From assembly GCF_023634065.1 (NCBI RefSeq), contig NZ_JALKCV010000001.1:682001-746000 (forward strand): a DNA stretch of 64,000 bases, read 5' to 3'. Positions 1 through 9,401 of this stretch are shown here, piece after piece. Both the position numbers and the translations under genes were made by a program. The notes beneath the pieces are model-generated. The model had not been told where the DNA came from. It saw only the letters and a program-made list of their open reading frames with translations, and did no database searches. The DNA comes from Microbulbifer litoralis. GTDB taxonomy: Bacteria; Pseudomonadota; Gammaproteobacteria; Pseudomonadales; Cellvibrionaceae. Numbering within the stretch: the first letter of the stretch is position 1; every line of letters starts with the position of its first letter.

Positions 1-57
1 AACTTTTCGCGCCAAACGCAACGAACCCACGAATTACCACTCATTCGCATTCAATCG

Positions 58-85
58 TTGCATTCACACGGAAGTTCGGTATAAA
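58..85 (+). promoter_or_regulatory. Possible sigma70-type promoter upstream of the FHA/kinase cluster
   Basis: TTGCAT at 58-63 and TATAAA at 80-85 are separated by 16 bp, a plausible -35/-10 pair. A transcript starting near 92 would have a leader of about 310 nt before the FHA gene at 404. Pattern match only. Confidence 0.35.
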
Positions 86-403
86 TGGTGCGACAACACT
101 AAAGTGGCTGCCGACCCTCTGGTTAGCGGTCGCTCATCAAGACAGGGCGTAACAACAAATTACAAAGCGCCGCTGAAAAATGGCTTTCGACGTCGGTTAT
201 GGGGCTCAACCGGCGTCGTATCGGCACCGGTTTTTCAGCGGCGATTTCCGGCGCCTGGCGAAATGAAAACCGATATATCGATATCGGCCCCTCCGGTTTT
301 CCATCTGCGAGCAATGCTCCCCGCCACGCGCCCCTGTCCCGCTTCAGAATTCAGACGTTGCCGCACCTTCCCCGCGGCAACCAGGGGGAAAAGGAAGCAA
401 ACC
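86..403. other. Leader region before the FHA gene
   Basis: The frame of the FHA gene stays open back to about 104, but the translation there is arginine/proline-rich and does not look like a domain. The good ribosome binding site lies just before 404, so I treat this stretch as untranslated leader. No gene or repeat is seen here. Confidence 0.4.
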
Positions 404-1390
404 ATGGCTTGTTTGCAACATCCAGACAGGGAACAGCCCGTTTACCTGATGGCACACCACACCGTCGGCCGCCGCCAGGGCAAAGTGGACACGCGCATCA
501 CCAGTGCGGAGATTTCCGGTATTCACGCCGCCATCCAGTGGACCGGCACCCACTGGAACATCCGCGATCTCAGCCGCAACGGCACCTGGGTCAACGACCA
601 GCAACTGGTGCCGGCCAAGAACTATCCGCTGCAACAGGGCGACCGGATTGCCTTCGGCCGCGCCAGGAACCCGGAGTGGGTGGTGGAAAACCTGGACGCA
701 CCGGAGAACCTGCTGATCGACCTGATGGGCGGCGAGGCCCAGCCCCTGGAGCAGTACCACCTGCTGCCGGACGAGCGCGAGCCGCTCGCCAGCCTGCACT
801 TCAGCCCGGTCTCCGGCCAGTGGCTGTACGAGCTCACCGGCAATTCCAACAGCGCCGACAACGCCACCGCCGTCAGGCACGGCGACCGCATCGACTGCGG
901 CCTGCACAGCTGGCAGCTGTTCCTGGCCGACAACCAGGGCGCCACCACCGAGCTGTCGATGCAACAGCTCTCCATTACCGACTTCGACCTGCGTTTTGCC
1001 GTCAGCCACCACGAGGAACACGTGCAACTGCAGTTGCGCCGCGAGGATATGAAACTGGCGCTGCCCGCGCGCATCCACCACTACCTGCTGATGTACCTGG
1101 CGCGCGCACGCGTGCGCGACTTGGAGGCCGGTGCAGATGTCGACGCCCAGGGCTGGGTCTCCATCCAGGTGGCCACCCGCGAGCTCGGCATCACCGTCAA
1201 CCACCTGAACACGCAGATATTCCGCGCGCGCAAGCAGATCGCCGAATCGCTGCCGGACGCGATCGATACCTCCGGCCTGGTGGAGCGGCGCTCCTGGGAA
1301 GTGCGCCTGGGCTGCAAGCGTTTCGAGATCTACAAGGGCTCGGAACTGGAGGCACAGACCCTGCGCCGGCAGCCACTGCCGATGGATTGA
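404..1390 (+). CDS. FHA domain protein with C-terminal winged-helix-like domain
   Basis: 328 aa. The start at 404 follows a clear Shine-Dalgarno sequence (AAGGAAG) and puts the FHA fold at the N-terminus. FHA hallmarks are visible: GR at residues 22-23, S38 and H41 (ISGIHA), and N59-G60-T61. FHA domains bind phosphothreonine peptides. The C-terminal ~110 residues (around GWVSIQVATRELGITVNHLN and a basic helix IFRARKQI) look like a winged-helix DNA- or protein-binding domain; that part is inference. No signal peptide or membrane segment, so cytoplasmic. It precedes three kinases on the same strand, so it is probably their phospho-reader. It could instead be a purely protein-binding scaffold. 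Confidence 0.75.
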   Translation: MACLQHPDREQPVYLMAHHTVGRRQGKVDTRITSAEISGIHAAIQWTGTHWNIRDLSRNGTWVNDQQLVPAKNYPLQQGDRIAFGRARNPEWVVENLDAPENLLIDLMGGEAQPLEQYHLLPDEREPLASLHFSPVSGQWLYELTGNSNSADNATAVRHGDRIDCGLHSWQLFLADNQGATTELSMQQLSITDFDLRFAVSHHEEHVQLQLRREDMKLALPARIHHYLLMYLARARVRDLEAGADVDAQGWVSIQVATRELGITVNHLNTQIFRARKQIAESLPDAIDTSGLVERRSWEVRLGCKRFEIYKGSELEAQTLRRQPLPMD

Positions 1391-1500
1391 CGGGCCGCAG
1401 TCCGGGACGGGGCCCGGGCCGGGGCCAGGACAACAACACAGATTTGCTAGGGACGGCAGAGAGCAATAAGAGTGCAATAAAAGGCGGTAAAGCCAGGCTC

Positions 1501-4089
1501 ATGACGTCAGAGCAGTTACCTTTTCATATCGGGCGCTACCAGGTTACCCGCCGGCTCGGCTCCGGCGGCATGGGCGTGGTGTACCTGGCCACCGACGACA
1601 GGCTGCACCGCCAGGTGGCCATCAAGCAGTTGCTGAAGAACCCCACCAGCGATTCCGCCCACCTGCGCATCCGCAAGGAAGCCCTGCTGCTGGCGCAGCT
1701 GAACCACGCCAACATTGTGCAGATCTACGATGTCGTGGAAGAGCGCAATGACGTCGCCCTGGTAATGGAGTATGTGAACGGCAGCTCCCTCGACAGCTGG
1801 CAGCGCGAACGCGACCCGGGCCTGCGCCAGAAGATCCAGCTGCTGAAGCAGATCTGCAGCGGCCTCGCCCGCGCCCACAGCATCGGCATCATCCACCGCG
1901 ACCTGAAGGCCGACAACATCCTGATCGACGACAGCAACATCGCCAAGATCACGGATTTCGGTATCGCCAAGAACTGGCGCGAACACAGCGACCTTACCCG
2001 CGAGCAGCATATCGCCGGCAGTTGGGGCGCCATGTCGCCGGAGCAGGCGCTGGGCAAGCCGCTGGACAACCGCTGCGACCTCTTCGCCCTGGGCGTACTG
2101 GCCTACCGCCTGCTGTGCGGACAGGGCCCCTTCGGCGACAACGAGAGCCCGTTCGTGATCGTCGATCGCGTGGTCAACATCGCGCACCCGCCGGCGAACA
2201 GGCTCAACCCGGAACTGCCGGCGCCGCTGGTCCAGCTGCTCGACCGGTTGCTGGCCAAGGACCCGGCCGGGCGCCCGCTCAACGCCACCGCGGTGGCCGC
2301 CGAGCTGGACGCCGCCCTGCTGGCCCTCGACGACAACGGCGGCGACGCATTCAGCCCCACCGTCACCGTTACCGCCGAGGACTATCACCGGCGCCGGCAG
2401 CGCAGTGGCGACCGCCGCCGGGCCCTGCTCGGCGCCCTGGCCGTCGGCTGTACGGCTCTGCTGGTAGCGGCCGCGGTGGCCCTGTGGCCGGAAACCGACA
2501 GTGGCGGCGGGCGCTATATCGCCGTGGTCGCGCCGCACCGGGATGCGTTCGACAACCGCGAGGAACAACTGCTCGCCAGCAGCATGCTCAGCGCCATCAA
2601 ACAGGGGCTCTCCAACCGGCAGGGCCTGCTGCTGGTGCCCTACACCGAGTCCCGGCAGCAGCGCGGCCAATCGCTGCGCGAACAGGCCCGCGCCCTCAAT
2701 GCAGACCTGCTGCTGCACCCGTCGCTGAATTGCGAAACCGCCCACTGCGAGGCGTCGCTGGAACTGATCGACACGCGGAATTTTGCCGTTACCGCCAGCC
2801 GCAGCGCCGTGCTGGAACTGGGCGAGCCCCTCGACAGCCGCGCGCGCGTGCTGCAGCAACTCACCTACCTGTTCCCACACAATCCACCCCGCGGCCCGGG
2901 CGCGGGCTTCGATGTCAGCGCGGCCGATTACCAGCGCTATCTGGAACTGTACGAACAGCGCGACGACGACGTCAGGGCCGCGGAAACCATGCGGGCGATG
3001 GAGACACTGCAGGCCAATAACCCCGGCTTTCCGCCCTACTACCGGCTCTACAGCGAGCTGGCCATCGACCTGTACGACAACACCCGCAACGCCGCCGCCC
3101 TGGCACGGCTGGAGAGATTCCTGCAGCGGGTCCCCTACGAGATCAACGACCACCCCGCCGTGCTCGAGGCGCGGCTGGAACTGACCATCACCCGCGACGA
3201 CGCCGATCGCGCCGAGGCGCTGCTGCAACAGCTCAAGGTGACACTGCCGGACCGGGCCAGCTACTACGCACAGCTGGCCAGCTACTACGACTATCGCGAC
3301 AACTATCCGGAGGCCCTGGCCGCGATCGATCGCGCCCTCGCCCGCCGCACCAGTGCCGTCTACCTGCGGCAGAAGGCCCTCTACCTGAGCCGCAGCGGCC
3401 AGATGGACGCCGCCAAGCCCTACCTGCTGCAGGCCATGGAACTGGGCGACAGCAATATGGAGGCTCTCTCCCTGCTCGCCGCCAACGAGCTGGACAGCGG
3501 CCGCCCCGGGGAGACCATCCGCCTGCTCAACTCCGCCGACGTCGAGCAGCTCAGCGTGCTGAACACCTACAACCTGTGCCTGGCCTATTACATCGAGGAA
3601 CAGCTCGAGCGGGCACAGCAGTGCATGGCCGGCGTCGCCGAGCGCGCCCCCAAAGACGCCGACCCGCTGCTCTACCAGGCGGAAATCGCCCGCGCACAAC
3701 AACAGCCGGAGCGGGCGCGGGCGCTCGCCCGCCGCGCGCTGGCACTCACCGATGATCGCGACAACTGGTCGGCCCAGTTGATGCGCGCGCGCGCCTACGC
3801 CGAACTGGGCCAGGCCGACCTCGCCATCGAGACACTACTGCGGATCCGCCGCAGCGCCCCGGACGATCTCTATACCAACTACGCCCGCGCGCAGGTCTAT
3901 ATCGCCACCGGCGACCAGCTTTCCGCCAAGGCCCATATTCGCAAGACCCTGGAGCAGGGGGTATCGCCGACCTGGTTCGATACCGAGCGCTTCGCCGCGG
4001 TATGCGCGGGCGACGGTTTTGCCGACCTGCGCAGTGAATATCCGGCCCTGTGTGCCGGGCGGGCCGAAACCAGGATCGCCCGCAAATAG
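1501..4089 (+). CDS. Ser/Thr protein kinase with TPR sensor region (tandem kinase 1)
   Basis: 862 aa. Hanks-type kinase at residues ~13-280: glycine loop GSGGMG (20-25), K42, HRDLKADN with D134, and DFG with D152, so all catalytic residues are present. The activation segment ends AGSWGAMSPEQ, without the tyrosine usual before the (M/A)PE motif. A basic stretch precedes one membrane helix (~306-326). Beyond it lie a TolB/FlgO-like ~130-residue segment starting RYIAVVAPH and tetratricopeptide-like helices to the C-terminus. Predicted topology: kinase in the cytoplasm, TPR part in the periplasm. The frame is open upstream to 199, but ATG 1501 starts just before the kinase fold. First of three related kinases; its signal and substrates are unknown. 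Confidence 0.85.
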   Translation: MTSEQLPFHIGRYQVTRRLGSGGMGVVYLATDDRLHRQVAIKQLLKNPTSDSAHLRIRKEALLLAQLNHANIVQIYDVVEERNDVALVMEYVNGSSLDSWQRERDPGLRQKIQLLKQICSGLARAHSIGIIHRDLKADNILIDDSNIAKITDFGIAKNWREHSDLTREQHIAGSWGAMSPEQALGKPLDNRCDLFALGVLAYRLLCGQGPFGDNESPFVIVDRVVNIAHPPANRLNPELPAPLVQLLDRLLAKDPAGRPLNATAVAAELDAALLALDDNGGDAFSPTVTVTAEDYHRRRQRSGDRRRALLGALAVGCTALLVAAAVALWPETDSGGGRYIAVVAPHRDAFDNREEQLLASSMLSAIKQGLSNRQGLLLVPYTESRQQRGQSLREQARALNADLLLHPSLNCETAHCEASLELIDTRNFAVTASRSAVLELGEPLDSRARVLQQLTYLFPHNPPRGPGAGFDVSAADYQRYLELYEQRDDDVRAAETMRAMETLQANNPGFPPYYRLYSELAIDLYDNTRNAAALARLERFLQRVPYEINDHPAVLEARLELTITRDDADRAEALLQQLKVTLPDRASYYAQLASYYDYRDNYPEALAAIDRALARRTSAVYLRQKALYLSRSGQMDAAKPYLLQAMELGDSNMEALSLLAANELDSGRPGETIRLLNSADVEQLSVLNTYNLCLAYYIEEQLERAQQCMAGVAERAPKDADPLLYQAEIARAQQQPERARALARRALALTDDRDNWSAQLMRARAYAELGQADLAIETLLRIRRSAPDDLYTNYARAQVYIATGDQLSAKAHIRKTLEQGVSPTWFDTERFAAVCAGDGFADLRSEYPALCAGRAETRIARK

Positions 4090-4106
4090 TCGCGGCAGCG
4101 CGTGTG

Positions 4107-4123
4107 GGGTAGACTGCACGCCG
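4107..4123 (+). repeat. Motif after kinase 1, matching the one after kinase 2
   Basis: GGGTAGACTGCACGCCG begins 17 bp after the kinase 1 stop codon. The motif at 6778-6794 matches it at 14 of 17 positions and sits at the same distance from the kinase 2 stop. Either it was duplicated together with the kinase genes or it is a shared regulatory element; TAGACT/TAAACT could act as a -10 box. Confidence 0.5.
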
Positions 4124-4174
4124 CCGCAGCCCGGGCCAACAGACAGACCAGGACTTCGACAAGCACAGAGCGCC

Positions 4175-6760
4175 ATGGAAACCGACGCACCGGAACAGCA
4201 GAAACCGGGCCGCTACCGCCTCGAGCGCAAGCTCGGCGCCGGCGGCATGGGCGTCGTCTACCTGGCCGAAGACACCCAGTTGCGACGCCGGGTGGCCATC
4301 AAGAAGCTGCTGCCGGACACCGCCGGTGCCTCCGCACAGCAGCGCATCCGCCGGGAAGCCCAACTGCTGGCGCAGCTCAATCACCCCAATATCGTGCAGC
4401 TCTACGACGTGTTCGACGAGGACGACGGCGGTATCGCGCTGGTCATGGAGTACGTCGAGGGCACCACACTGCGGGCATGGATCGACGACCGCTCCATCTC
4501 CCTGCGCGCCAGGATCGATATCCTGGCGCAGGTCTGCCGGGGCCTGGAGCAGGCCCACCAGCTGGGCATCATCCACCGCGACCTGAAACCCGAGAACATC
4601 CTGGTCAGCCACCGCGGCGCCACACCCGCGGCCAAGATCACCGATTTCGGTATCGCCAAGAGCTGGCGCGAGCGCAGCAACCTCACCAGCGAGCAGCATA
4701 TCGCCCTCAGCTGGGGCGCCGTCTCGCCGGAACAGGCGCAGGGCAAGGCACTCGACCAGCGCAGCGATCTCTTCGCCCTGGGCATACTCGCCTACCGCCT
4801 GCTGTGCGGGCGGAACCCGTTCGGCGACAGCGACAGCCCCTACCTCATGGCCGAACGCATCATCCGGCGCCCGCACCCGCCGGCGCGCCGGGTCAACCCG
4901 GCACTGCCGGAAAAACTCGGCCGGCTGCTGGACCGGCTGCTGGCAAAAAAACCCGCGCGGCGTCCCGCCAGCGCCGCCGATGTGGCCGCGGAACTGGAAG
5001 CGCTGGACCCCGGCGCCAGCGACGATACCGGCACCGCCGCGCTCGATCCGGAACACTTCTACCGCCGGCGGCGCCGCTTCGGGTTCGCCACCGGGGCGGC
5101 TCTCGCCGTCGCCGCGGGGCTGGCGGTCGCGGCGGCAATCTCCCTGTGGCCGGGGGAAAAGCCGGACCGCACCGCGCGGTATATTGCCGTCGTACCGGCG
5201 ACAGTCGACACGGCGGAACAGAAACGGGAAGTTCACCTGCTTTTCCAAAGCGTACAGAACGCCATCCGGCAGGGTCTTTCCAACCGCGAGGGGCTGTACC
5301 TCGTCCCCCAATCCGAATCCCGACAACTGCACAACCAATCCATGCGTCGCCAGGCTCGTGCCCAGGATGCACAGTTGTTGCTCAACCCAGACATTGACTG
5401 TGGAGAAAAAAACTGCGATCTGTCGCTGGAGCTGATCGAAACGGAAGGCTTTTCCGTGATCGCCAGCCGCCAGTTCTCCCTGAGCCTGGACTCCAACCTG
5501 GGTGGGTTTGAACAGACACTGCAACAGGTCAATTACCTGCTGCCTCAGTACCCACCGCGCGCGCAGAGCCCGAAGCTGACCATCAGCGAGGAGGATTACC
5601 GGCGCTACCTGGAGCTGCAACCGCGAGGCAAGACTTTCCAGAGTATCGGGGAAACCCTGGATGCCCTGGAGGAACTGCAGGAAAGGGCCCCCCAATTTCC
5701 CCCTGTTTACGAACTCTATGGGCAATTGGCCTTCGACGACCGGTTCAGCAATCGCAACATGAACTCCATCGACCGGCTTGAAGAAATGCTCGCCAAGGCG
5801 CCGCCGGAGATTGCCGACACCGTGGAAATACTGAGCGCCCGACTCTTCCTGTACCACGCGCGCTACAACTGGGACGCCTCGGCAGAGGTCCTGGCACAGC
5901 TGAAATCCGCCCTGCCGGACCGGGCCAACTACTACCAGGCGGAGGCCATCCATTACCACCTGCGCGGCGACTATGAACGGGCGCTGATCGCGTCGGACAA
6001 GGCCCTGGCCCTGCGTACCAGCACCAACTACCTGCTGCAGAAAGCACTGTCACTCAGTTATAACGGCCAGATGGAGGCCGCCAGGCCCTACCTGCAACAG
6101 GCACTGGAGATCGACAGCAGCTATGCCGACACCCGCTCGCTGCTGGCCGCCAACGAACTGGATATGGGCCGCACCGGGGAAACCATTCGCCTGCTCGACG
6201 ATGTCGCCCCCGGCAAGCTGAGTGCGCTGGATTTCTACAACCTGTGCATGGCCCACTACCTGGAAAGGCATTTCCAGCGGGCGGACCAGTGCTTCGCAGA
6301 TCTCTACACGGCCCTGCCCAGTGACGTGGAGCCCCTGCTGTACCGCGCGGAGATCGCCCGCGAACGGGGTGACCCGCAACGGGCGCGGCAGTTCAGCGAG
6401 CGCGCCCTGGAACTCAGCCGGCAGCGCGAAGGCTGGGAGAACCGGTTGGTGCAGGCCCTGGCACACGCCCAGTTGGGCCAGTCCGAACGCGCCGTGACCT
6501 CGCTGCTGGAAACCCGGCAACGGGCCCCGGACGACACCTACGTCAACCAGGCCCTGGCCCAGGTCTATATCGCCACAGACGACCTGAATTCCGCCGAGGC
6601 CCATATCCGCAGGTCGCTGGAACTGGGGCAGGCCCCCGTTTGGTTCCGGACCCGGCGCTTTGCGAAGCTCTGCAGCCACCCGGAATTTGCCGACCTGCGC
6701 GCCGAATACCCGGCGCTGTGCGAGGGCGGCACAGCGCCTGCCCGGGTTGTTCAGAAATAG
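4175..6760 (+). CDS. Ser/Thr protein kinase with TPR sensor region (tandem kinase 2)
   Basis: 861 aa, same layout as kinase 1: kinase domain (glycine loop GAGGMG at 21-26, K43, HRDLKPEN with D135, then DFG), a membrane helix near 302-325, a segment beginning RYIAVVPATVDTAEQKREVH, then TPR-like repeats. The activation segment reads ALSWGAVSPEQ, again without the usual tyrosine. ATG 4175 is chosen because METDAPEQQ leads directly into the kinase fold; upstream in-frame codons overlap the end of kinase 1. The C-terminal regions of kinases 1 and 2 can be aligned throughout, which indicates tandem duplication. Predicted inner-membrane receptor kinase; ligand unknown. Confidence 0.85.
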   Translation: METDAPEQQKPGRYRLERKLGAGGMGVVYLAEDTQLRRRVAIKKLLPDTAGASAQQRIRREAQLLAQLNHPNIVQLYDVFDEDDGGIALVMEYVEGTTLRAWIDDRSISLRARIDILAQVCRGLEQAHQLGIIHRDLKPENILVSHRGATPAAKITDFGIAKSWRERSNLTSEQHIALSWGAVSPEQAQGKALDQRSDLFALGILAYRLLCGRNPFGDSDSPYLMAERIIRRPHPPARRVNPALPEKLGRLLDRLLAKKPARRPASAADVAAELEALDPGASDDTGTAALDPEHFYRRRRRFGFATGAALAVAAGLAVAAAISLWPGEKPDRTARYIAVVPATVDTAEQKREVHLLFQSVQNAIRQGLSNREGLYLVPQSESRQLHNQSMRRQARAQDAQLLLNPDIDCGEKNCDLSLELIETEGFSVIASRQFSLSLDSNLGGFEQTLQQVNYLLPQYPPRAQSPKLTISEEDYRRYLELQPRGKTFQSIGETLDALEELQERAPQFPPVYELYGQLAFDDRFSNRNMNSIDRLEEMLAKAPPEIADTVEILSARLFLYHARYNWDASAEVLAQLKSALPDRANYYQAEAIHYHLRGDYERALIASDKALALRTSTNYLLQKALSLSYNGQMEAARPYLQQALEIDSSYADTRSLLAANELDMGRTGETIRLLDDVAPGKLSALDFYNLCMAHYLERHFQRADQCFADLYTALPSDVEPLLYRAEIARERGDPQRARQFSERALELSRQREGWENRLVQALAHAQLGQSERAVTSLLETRQRAPDDTYVNQALAQVYIATDDLNSAEAHIRRSLELGQAPVWFRTRRFAKLCSHPEFADLRAEYPALCEGGTAPARVVQK

Positions 6761-6777
6761 TACCCTCCCACCAAACA

Positions 6778-6794
6778 GGGTAAACTGTGCGCCG
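6778..6794 (+). repeat. Motif after kinase 2, matching the one after kinase 1
   Basis: GGGTAAACTGTGCGCCG, 14/17 identical to 4107-4123 and likewise starting 17 bp after the stop codon. Both genes also end in AAATAGT. Supports a duplication unit that includes the intergenic DNA. Confidence 0.5.
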
Positions 6795-6851
6795 ATCCGC
6801 CGCCGTACTGCGCGGAACAGGGCCGTAACCGATCACCGCCAACAAGAATAA

Positions 6852-9401
6852 ATGGCTATGGAAGTCGCCGAACCCGAACAGGAGCAACTGGGCCGCTACC
6901 GCATAGAGCGCACGCTCGGCGCCGGTGGCATGGGCGTCGTCTACCTGGCCGAAGACACCCGCCTGCGCCGCCAGGTAGCGATCAAGAAGCTGCGCAAGGA
7001 CAGCACCAGCGAATCCGCCAGCGCCCGCATCCACAGCGAGGCGCAACTGCTGGCGCAGCTCAACCACTCCAATATCGTGCAGCTCTACGACGTGCTGGAA
7101 GAGGACGGCGGCATCGCGCTGGTGATGGAATATGTCGAGGGCACCACCCTGCGCGAGTGGATGCGCGAGCACACGGCGCCGCTGCGGGAAAAGCTGGGCC
7201 TGCTGATGCAGATCTGCAAGGGCCTGACCGAGGCCCACTCCCTGGGCATCGTGCACCGCGACCTGAAGCCCGACAATATCCTCATCACCTTCAACGGCAC
7301 CGCCAAGATTACCGACTTCGGCATCGCCAAATCCCTGGATCACGAGGCCACCGATATCACCCGCGAAGACCAGGTGGCCGGCACCGTGGACGCCATGTCC
7401 CCGGAACAGCTGCAGGGCCTGCCCCTGTGCGCCCGCTCCGACCTGTTCAGCCTCGGCACCATCGCCTACGAACTGCTGTGCGGCGCCAAGCCGTTCGACA
7501 AAGGCGAGGGCGGCAGCATGGCGCTGGCGCAAAAGGTGGTCAACGAACCCCATATCCCGCCGCAACAAGCCTGGGAACGGCTGCCGGAACCGCTGGCGGT
7601 CCTGCTGGACAAACTGCTCGCCAAACAGCCCCACCGCCGCCCGGAATCCGCGCAGCAGGTCTACGAGGCGCTGGCGTTCCTGTACCAGCAGGGCTCCGAT
7701 ACCGACACCCAGCAGTTCTCCGAAACCGTCACCCAACTGCTGCGCAAACCGCCCAACCGGCACAAGCGGCTCCTGTCCACCATCGCCGGACTGGTGATTG
7801 CGATCGGCGCCGGCTACTGGGGCTGGCAGGAAATCACCCGGCTGGAACCGCAGTATATCGCCGTGATGCCGGTGGAGATCAGCGGCGAAGTGCGCGGCGA
7901 GGACAATGCCAAGGCACTGACCGCGACCATGGTGCGCCAGGCGCTGATGAACGCGGCCTCGCAGTTGAAGGCCAGCGCCTTGGTGAGTTTTACGCCGAAG
8001 GAAGGCGAGGATTTTGACGCGCAGTTGAAGGCGCTGCGGGAGAAGGGGGTGACCGATGCGCTCTATGCGCGGCTGGACTGTGCGCGGGTGCGGTGTGAGA
8101 TTGAGTTGCAGCGGATTGGGCCAAAGGACAGCCAGATCAAACAGCAGACTGACTTTGCGTTCTTGGCGGATAAGCGGCAGGAGGCGGAATACCGAATCAG
8201 CAATCGCACTGTCGAGTTTTTCCCGACTGGCTATCAGAAAGAGTCCTCTACGGCTAAAGCCATGTCCGATGAACATTATGGACAGTACCTGGATATTGCC
8301 TCCCGCAGAGAAAGTCGCGAAGTGACGGACAGTGACCTATCAGCACTGGAACGACTTATCACGATTTATCCGCAGAACCTCAATCTATACAGGACGCATG
8401 CGGATATCACTACGTATCTGTTTCTTGAAGACGGAAAGAGCGAACGCCTGAAATCTTCCTTGGCCTTAATCAATAGTGGAAAATCGCAGATCCCGGACAG
8501 TTCAAGTCTGCTCGAAACCGAGCTGTTAATTCGCTCGTTCGACACGGATAAAAAGGCGTTTAATCGCACGTTTTCACAGCTAGAGAAGCAGGGACTGCCG
8601 ACATCCAATCTGCTTGGGCAGTACTCTCGTTTCCTGTTCGGGCAGGGGGACTATAAATCAGGGCTGCGCTATGCGCAGGATGCTGCTGCACTAACCCCAT
8701 CGGCCGATAATCTGTATCTGATCGCAATCAATCAAACTGCCGGCGGCGACTATACTGCGGCTCGAGCCACACTGAAGGGGTTAACCCAGAACTATCCACA
8801 ACACTGGTCGTCGTATTCGCTGCTCGGCGTAATCGAGCTGGAAAGTGGCAACTCAGCAGCTGCCGAGGCGGCAATAACTGAGATTCCCAAGGAGCTGCGT
8901 AGCTGGCGCACAAAATCCAACCTCGGTGTCACTTACTTTTTAATAGGCGAATACGATCAGGCGCTTAAGGTCTACCAGCAAGTCTTAAAGGCAGTCCCAA
9001 ACAACACTCCAACGTTAGCTCAAATCGCAGAAACTTATTTGGCTCTAGGCTTTCGAAAGCAAGCAAATGATAGCTTTCAGAAAGTACTAACTCTCACAGA
9101 TGGCAGCAACGACTTTGAAGACCAATGGCATCATGCGCTTGCTTTAGCCAATTTAAATCGGCTCTCTGAAGCAATTTCTCTAACCCACAAACTACTTAAA
9201 GAGGCTCCAGAAGACACCGACATCAAGTACGTAGCTGCACAAATATACACGCTATCAGAAGAGTGGCATTCTGCCAGCTACCAAATAGAGGAACTGCTAC
9301 AACAGGGTATGAGCACAGAGTGGTTCAATCTGCCCGCTTTCCAGCGACTCTGCACCCAGCCCCAAGTGTCCGCGGACGTAAAGACCGCTATCTGCGACTG
9401 A
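6852..9401 (+). CDS. Ser/Thr protein kinase with TPR region (tandem kinase 3)
   Basis: 849 aa. Kinase hallmarks: GAGGMG loop (23-28), K45, HRDLKPDN with D137, DFG, then AGTVDAMSPEQ. Membrane helix near 305-324, a segment starting QYIAVMPVEISGE, then TPR-like repeats rich in alanine and leucine. ATG 6852 and ATG 6858 are both possible starts. The kinase half has the high-GC codon use of its neighbours; from about 8050 codon choice changes and by 8200-9400 the DNA is clearly more AT-rich, so the sensor half may have been replaced by recombination. It ends with TGA directly against the stop of the convergent gene at 9402. Confidence 0.85.
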   Translation: MAMEVAEPEQEQLGRYRIERTLGAGGMGVVYLAEDTRLRRQVAIKKLRKDSTSESASARIHSEAQLLAQLNHSNIVQLYDVLEEDGGIALVMEYVEGTTLREWMREHTAPLREKLGLLMQICKGLTEAHSLGIVHRDLKPDNILITFNGTAKITDFGIAKSLDHEATDITREDQVAGTVDAMSPEQLQGLPLCARSDLFSLGTIAYELLCGAKPFDKGEGGSMALAQKVVNEPHIPPQQAWERLPEPLAVLLDKLLAKQPHRRPESAQQVYEALAFLYQQGSDTDTQQFSETVTQLLRKPPNRHKRLLSTIAGLVIAIGAGYWGWQEITRLEPQYIAVMPVEISGEVRGEDNAKALTATMVRQALMNAASQLKASALVSFTPKEGEDFDAQLKALREKGVTDALYARLDCARVRCEIELQRIGPKDSQIKQQTDFAFLADKRQEAEYRISNRTVEFFPTGYQKESSTAKAMSDEHYGQYLDIASRRESREVTDSDLSALERLITIYPQNLNLYRTHADITTYLFLEDGKSERLKSSLALINSGKSQIPDSSSLLETELLIRSFDTDKKAFNRTFSQLEKQGLPTSNLLGQYSRFLFGQGDYKSGLRYAQDAAALTPSADNLYLIAINQTAGGDYTAARATLKGLTQNYPQHWSSYSLLGVIELESGNSAAAEAAITEIPKELRSWRTKSNLGVTYFLIGEYDQALKVYQQVLKAVPNNTPTLAQIAETYLALGFRKQANDSFQKVLTLTDGSNDFEDQWHHALALANLNRLSEAISLTHKLLKEAPEDTDIKYVAAQIYTLSEEWHSASYQIEELLQQGMSTEWFNLPAFQRLCTQPQVSADVKTAICD

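Noticed and set aside
199..1500. Very long N-terminal extension of kinase 1
   Set aside because: It runs in another frame through the FHA gene and is Arg/Pro-rich; the kinase fold begins right after ATG 1501.
1516..3702. Long open frame (728 codons) on the minus strand inside kinase 1
   Set aside because: Val/Gly/Gln-rich translation without domains; a shadow of GC-rich coding DNA. The plus-strand kinase has all catalytic motifs. The same holds for the minus frames at 3746-5959, 6543-8276 and 10461-11654.
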